Shown piece by piece: positions 7,153 through 10,003 of a stretch of 10,003 nt of DNA (the stretch's first letter is position 1; the number at the start of each line of letters is the position of its first letter). The position numbers and the translations under genes are program-made. Below the pieces are notes generated by a model. That model was given only the letters and a program-made list of their open reading frames with translations. It was not told the DNA's origin and did no database searches. The DNA is from an uncultured Treponema sp. (GTDB taxonomy: Bacteria; Spirochaetota; Spirochaetia; Treponematales; Treponemataceae), in the NCBI GenBank assembly GCA_937885235.1, contig CAKZZK010000162.1:1-10003 (forward strand), written 5' to 3'.

Positions 7153-8205
7153 ATGAAAAAGAGGCTTGTATTCATTTTTCTGATGCTATGGATATCTCTC
7201 CTCCTTTGCGCAGCATCCCCTGATTCGGGAGCAAAGTCCGCAATGACCTTGCGGGCGAATGCGCTGCTTAAAGAAAATGCGCAGGAAAGCCTGCGTTATC
7301 TTGTTACGCACATCTCCTTGGCGGCTTCCGACCAGGAGCGCCGCTCAATTCTCTATTATACAGGTACCTTGCAGGAACAGCTTGGCTACTATGCAGAAGC
7401 CGCCACCACCTATGCCGCTGCTGCCAGCATACGCGCGGAAGATGCCAAGGGAATGCCCGGCGTAAGCAACGCCCAGCTTTACCTTTATGCTGCCCGCGCA
7501 AGCCTTGGTGCGGGGGATTTCGAGAGCGCGGATACCTATTTGGATGCATCTTCACTTAATTCTTCAAAAAACAAAGAGTTTATTGCCCAGCGACGGCTTT
7601 ATGGTGCATGGAGCTCGCTGTGCAAGGCTTCTGACTACGAAGATGCTAAGGGTGCCGTTGCCAACCTGCGTTCCTTCATAGATGATGCTTCCATGAGCAG
7701 CGTGCGTTCCACCGTGCTGTTTACGCTTTGGTATCTAACTGGAGAAGACAGTTACGCCGTTCTGCTTAAGCAGGATTATCCCTCCAGTCCTGAATCGTTT
7801 ATCGTAGACGGCAAAATGCAGATGATGGGTATGCCGTTCTGGTATTTTGTTCCCCGAGCAAAAAACCTTGCTGTGGGCGGGGAGGACAAAAGCCCCGAAC
7901 CTCTGCCGCCTGTAGTAGAAAAAGAAAAAAAGTCTGAAATCACCTTGCCCCCGCCTGAACCTGCCACATCTGTTACATCGAAAGCAAGCACAAAAGTAAG
8001 ACAGCAGCTTGGTTTGTTCCGCGAAAAAGAAAATGCTGACGCGCTCATCGTGCGCCTCAAGGCAAAGGGCTTTGCCGCGTACAGCAATACAGAGCAACGC
8101 GCCAGCGGCACCGTCTATGTCGTTGTGGTGGATGAGAACGATACAAACTCAATGGGCAAGAAACTCCGTGCCGCCGGATTTGAGTGCTATCCGCGGGAAG
8201 ACTGA
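7153..8205 (+). CDS. Exported TPR-like protein with C-terminal SPOR domain
   Basis: A 350-residue protein. Residues 1-21 are a signal peptide (KKR, a hydrophobic core, then CAA before SP). Cys19 follows LLL rather than a small residue, so lipidation is unlikely. Residues about 35-180 are helical with TPR-like units near 63-93 (Y-x-G-x-L-E-Q-G-Y-A-A pattern) and 105-135. A Pro/Lys/Glu-rich linker (245-275) leads to a SPOR domain (281-347: QLGLF, ENADALIVRLKAKGF, then a VYVVVV strand). SPOR domains bind glycan strands stripped of stem peptides at the division septum, so a periplasmic role in cell-wall remodelling or division is inferred. The gene follows a LapA-like gene as the second cistron. 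The start codon has no visible ribosome binding site and abuts a hairpin. The SPOR call is firm, the TPR call moderate. Confidence 0.85.
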   Translation: MKKRLVFIFLMLWISLLLCAASPDSGAKSAMTLRANALLKENAQESLRYLVTHISLAASDQERRSILYYTGTLQEQLGYYAEAATTYAAAASIRAEDAKGMPGVSNAQLYLYAARASLGAGDFESADTYLDASSLNSSKNKEFIAQRRLYGAWSSLCKASDYEDAKGAVANLRSFIDDASMSSVRSTVLFTLWYLTGEDSYAVLLKQDYPSSPESFIVDGKMQMMGMPFWYFVPRAKNLAVGGEDKSPEPLPPVVEKEKKSEITLPPPEPATSVTSKASTKVRQQLGLFREKENADALIVRLKAKGFAAYSNTEQRASGTVYVVVVDENDTNSMGKKLRAAGFECYPRED

Positions 8206-8245
8206 GAAAGGTAACAGTACCTCGTCCGGCTCCACCGTGATGAAA

Positions 8246-8276
8246 GTAAGAAACATTTGCCTGCGGGCTTTTTTAC
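8246..8276 (+). terminator. Probable weak terminator after the SPOR gene
   Basis: A small GCC/GGC stem (8259-8261/8266-8268, loop TGCG) is followed by six T (8269-8274). GTAAGAAA (8246-8253) can pair with TTTTTTAC (8269-8276) across a 5-base bulge. It lies 40 bases past the SPOR stop and just before the gap promoter. The short GC core makes it less convincing than the tRNA terminator. Confidence 0.45.
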
Positions 8277-8297
8277 GTATTGAATGTTTTATATAAT
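8269..8297 (+). promoter_or_regulatory. Candidate promoter of gap
   Basis: A perfect TATAAT (8292-8297) lies 17 bases after a T6 run (8269-8274), which is a poor -35. An overlapping alternative is TTGAAT (8280-8285) with TAAAGT (8303-8308), 17 bases apart. Either gives an untranslated leader of about 40-50 bases, in contrast to the leaderless starts at 6377 and 6643. Confidence 0.4.
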
Positions 8298-8334
8298 TGT
8301 AGTAAAGTGTTTATAAAGAATTTTCTTAAATTAT

Positions 8335-8339
8335 AGGAG
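8335..8339 (+). promoter_or_regulatory. Ribosome binding site of gap
   Basis: AGGAG lies 13 bases before the ATG at 8353. That is longer than the usual 5-9, but no nearer in-frame start exists, because GTG at 8339 runs straight into TAA. Confidence 0.5.
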
Positions 8340-8352
8340 TGTAAAGACTTTT

Positions 8353-9423
8353 ATGGCAAATGTAAGAGTAGCTATTAATGGTTTCGGTCGTATTGGCCGC
8401 CTGGCTTTCCGCCAGATGTTTGCAGCTGAGGGCTATGAGGTTGTCGCAATCAACGATTTGACCAGCCCCAAGATGCTTGCCCACCTGCTTAAATATGATA
8501 CCGCTCAGGGTGGCTATGCAGGCAAGATTGGCGAGAAACTGCACACAGTGAGCTACAAGGACGATGTGCTTGAGGCTGACGGCAAGACCGTAAAGACCCC
8601 CGGTTCCATCATCGTGGACGGCAAGGAAATCACCATCTACAAAAAGGCTAACGCTGCCGAGCTTCCTTGGGGTGAGCTCAAGGTGGACGTCGTGCTCGAG
8701 TGCACCGGTTTCTACACCTCAAAGGCAAAGGCCCAGGCTCACATCGATGCAGGCGCACGCAAGGTTGTTATCTCCGCTCCTGCTGGCAACGACCTGCCCA
8801 CAATCGTATACAATGTGAACCACAAGACCCTCAAGGCTTCTGACACCATCATTTCTGCTGCTTCTTGCACCACCAACTGTCTCGCTCCGATGGCTCAGGC
8901 TCTCAACAACTACGCTCCCATTCAGAGCGGCATCATGAGCACCATCCATGCTTACACTGGCGACCAGATGATCCTCGACGGTCCGCAGCGCAAGGGCGAC
9001 CTGCGCCGTTCACGCGCCGGTGCTGCCAACATTGTGCCTAACTCAACAGGTGCAGCAAAGGCTATCGGCCTTGTTATCCCCGAGCTGAATGGCAAGCTTA
9101 TCGGTTCCGCACAGCGTGTGCCGGTGCCCACAGGCTCAACCACCATCCTCACCGCCGTGGTGAAGAAGGCTGACGTGACCAAGGAAGGCATCAACGCCGC
9201 AATGAAGGCTGCCGCAACCGAGTCCTTCGGCTACAACGAGGACGAGATTGTGTCTTCTGACGTTATCGGTATGCGCTTTGGCTCTCTCTTCGATGCCACC
9301 CAGACCATGGTGTCAAAGATTGCTGATGACTGCTTCCAAGTGCAGGTTGTGTCGTGGTACGACAACGAGAACAGCTACACCAGCCAGATGGTCCGCACCA
9401 TCAAGTACTTCGCGGAGCTGTAA
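8353..9423 (+). CDS. gap: Glyceraldehyde-3-phosphate dehydrogenase, NAD-dependent
   Basis: The 356-residue glycolytic enzyme that oxidises glyceraldehyde-3-phosphate with NAD and phosphate to 1,3-bisphosphoglycerate in the cytosol. The N-terminal nucleotide-binding motif is INGFGRIGR (8-16). D35 in AINDLT marks NAD preference. The catalytic Cys172 lies in SAASCTTNCLAP, with the partner H199 in STIHAYTGDQ. The GDLRRSRAGAANIVP phosphate-binding segment and the WYDNENSYTSQMV C-terminal signature are intact. It is about 20 residues longer than the common ~335, because of extra sequence around residues 54-92 in the coenzyme domain, a form also seen in some Clostridia and treponemes. Codon choice is strongly biased (many GCC, ACC, AAG, CTC codons), as expected of a highly expressed gene. 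It is preceded by its own promoter and transcribed alone. Confidence 0.98.
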   Translation: MANVRVAINGFGRIGRLAFRQMFAAEGYEVVAINDLTSPKMLAHLLKYDTAQGGYAGKIGEKLHTVSYKDDVLEADGKTVKTPGSIIVDGKEITIYKKANAAELPWGELKVDVVLECTGFYTSKAKAQAHIDAGARKVVISAPAGNDLPTIVYNVNHKTLKASDTIISAASCTTNCLAPMAQALNNYAPIQSGIMSTIHAYTGDQMILDGPQRKGDLRRSRAGAANIVPNSTGAAKAIGLVIPELNGKLIGSAQRVPVPTGSTTILTAVVKKADVTKEGINAAMKAAATESFGYNEDEIVSSDVIGMRFGSLFDATQTMVSKIADDCFQVQVVSWYDNENSYTSQMVRTIKYFAEL

Positions 9424-9551
9424 AAAGCCTTATAAATCAAGGGCTTTCGGGTTCTTGATGGGCTGGAAAATCAGCCACAAGGTACGAAAAATGTTGTCGA
9501 ACACGCGTAGGCAAGGAAACGTAATTACCTGCCAAGTACGATAAGCATTTA
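9424..9551 (+). other. Non-coding trailer of gap with alternative hairpins
   Basis: No gene is visible here. AAAGCC (9424-9429) can pair with GGCTTT (9442-9447). An exclusive alternative pairs ATCAAGGGC (9436-9444) with GGTTCTTGAT (9450-9459), partly by G-T pairs. A further stem GGCTG/CAGCC spans 9461-9476. None has a good T run, so gap transcripts probably continue to the strong terminator at 9552. Confidence 0.45.
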
Positions 9552-9595
9552 CCCCACTTTCCCACTGGTAAAACAGGACGGAAAGTGGGGTTTTT
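9552..9595 (+). terminator. Strong Rho-independent terminator downstream of gap
   Basis: CCCCACTTTCC (9552-9562) pairs perfectly over 11 bp with GGAAAGTGGGG (9580-9590), followed by five T. It lies about 130 bases past the gap stop and most likely ends that transcript. Confidence 0.88.
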
Positions 9596-9597
9596 CT

Positions 9598-9765
9598 ATG
9601 TTCATGTCAGAAGCCATTCAAGAGTTCGGGTTTGATTGTAAAATCCGAAAACTGTCACCCAAGACCATTGCCAACTACTGATGAATGTTTGAGTATGCCC
9701 AACGCCAGGTTCGCCGACTACCGAAGCACTCATTGGTTCGCCAAAAATACCTCGCTATCCGATGA
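9598..9765 (+). pseudogene. Decayed N-terminal fragment resembling a tyrosine recombinase/integrase
   Basis: From ATG 9598 the frame encodes 27 residues containing IQEFGFDCKIRKLSPKTIAN, which matches the start of the SAM-like core-binding domain of phage-type integrases (the 'cxxrgLSpkTixxY' pattern). It then meets two adjacent stops, TGATGA (9679-9684). The same frame continues with MFEYAQRQVRRLPKHSLVRQ, plausible as the next helices of that domain, until another stop at 9763. No catalytic domain with the R-H-R-Y residues follows. The ATG is three bases past the terminator T run and has no ribosome binding site. This is a remnant at best, and the assignment rests on a short motif. Confidence 0.4.
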
Positions 9766-9852
9766 ATGCTATCACAAATCCGACATTTGAAAAATCGAAA
9801 GATTACATTTAGATAGAAATACTTTTGCTGCTATATCCATCCTTGTCCGATT

Positions 9853-9878
9853 CGCCCTCCCAAACGGGAGGGCGTTTT
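9853..9878 (+). terminator. Terminator-like hairpin in the degenerate end region
   Basis: CGCCCTCCC (9853-9861) and GGGAGGGCG (9866-9874) form a perfect 9-bp GC-rich stem with loop AAAC, followed by four T on the plus strand. No intact gene precedes it. It may be the relic end of the mobile segment to its left. Confidence 0.6.
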
Positions 9879-9886
9879 CGATTTCA

Positions 9887-9990
9887 GCCGCGCGGCCTTG
9901 CAAATCCGGCGGCCGGTGGCATCCAAGCTGGGTCATGGTGATTCAGCACTGGATACCAGCTAAGCTGGCCAGCGTCATACCGGCGTCCGG
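9887..9990. repeat. GC-rich cluster of short palindromes
   Basis: Four short dyads lie within about 100 bases: GCCGCGCGGC (9887-9896), CCGGCGGCCGG (9906-9916), CCAGCTAAGCTGG (9956-9968) and CCGGCGTCCGG (9980-9990). The stretch is richer in G+C than the AT-rich DNA before 9850. The arrangement recalls dispersed intergenic palindromic repeats. A minus-strand frame is open from the window edge to a stop at 9884-9886 but encodes nothing I recognise. Confidence 0.45.
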
Positions 9991-10003
9991 GTGGACCTGC
10001 TTT

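Noticed and set aside
6630..7175. 181-residue minus-strand frame over the LapA-like gene
   Set aside because: Its Ser/Ala/Gly-rich composition is the mirror of the low-complexity tail of the plus-strand gene. It has no start context and overlaps a gene with clear membrane helices and promoter.
9480..9541. Near-direct repeat of GTACGA (about 9483 and 9536) as possible attachment-site ends
   Set aside because: Only six identical bases are shared, which is too short to support an att site without a known integrated element.
9248..9544. 98-residue plus-strand frame running past the end of gap
   Set aside because: Most of it is an alternative frame of gap. The last third, after the gap stop, reads through hairpins with no recognisable domain or ribosome binding site.

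Overview
The window looks like part of a spirochaete chromosome, most likely a Treponema or close relative. This is an inference: the lipoprotein signal at 131-1393 has a relaxed lipobox (FTSC), a LapA-domain gene and a SPOR-domain gene sit just upstream of gap, and YesM/YesN-type two-component pairs are common in treponemes. A Clostridia-like host cannot be excluded. Coding density is high up to about 9.4 kb, and the last 0.6 kb is degenerate or non-coding.

Minus strand, 6413 down to 4: one compact four-gene operon. It runs from a GAF-GAF-HD-GYP cyclic-di-GMP phosphodiesterase (6377-4803), to a YesM-type membrane histidine kinase (4813-2996), to a YesN-type response regulator with REC and AraC-type DNA-binding domains (3003-1390), to a family 1 solute-binding lipoprotein (1393-131). 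Consecutive genes overlap by 11, 8 and 4 bases. A hairpin followed by a T run on the minus strand (46-4) closes the unit. No permease or ATPase gene is present, so the binding protein may serve as a periplasmic co-sensor for the kinase rather than as a transporter part. The HD-GYP gene is visibly richer in G+C than the three genes after it.

Divergent hinge, 6378-6642: this holds a promoter for the minus operon with a 9-bp inverted repeat touching its -35 region, a promoter and a tRNA with anticodon CAU (probably the lysidine-type Ile tRNA) with its own terminator, and the promoter of the next plus-strand operon. Both flanking protein genes have a -10 box ending 6-7 bases before an ATG and no Shine-Dalgarno sequence, which suggests leaderless mRNAs.

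Plus strand, 6643-8205: a LapA/DUF1049-like two-helix membrane protein, then an exported TPR-like plus SPOR-domain protein. They are separated only by an 11-bp hairpin that ends one base before the second ATG. Together they look like a small envelope or cell-division module. At 8353-9423 lies gap, the glycolytic NAD-dependent glyceraldehyde-3-phosphate dehydrogenase, with its own promoter and ribosome binding site.

9424-10003: several hairpins, a strong terminator (9552-9595), a stop-riddled fragment resembling the N-terminus of a tyrosine recombinase (from 9598), another terminator-like hairpin, and a GC-rich stretch packed with short palindromes running to the end of the window. This looks like decayed mobile or repeat DNA.
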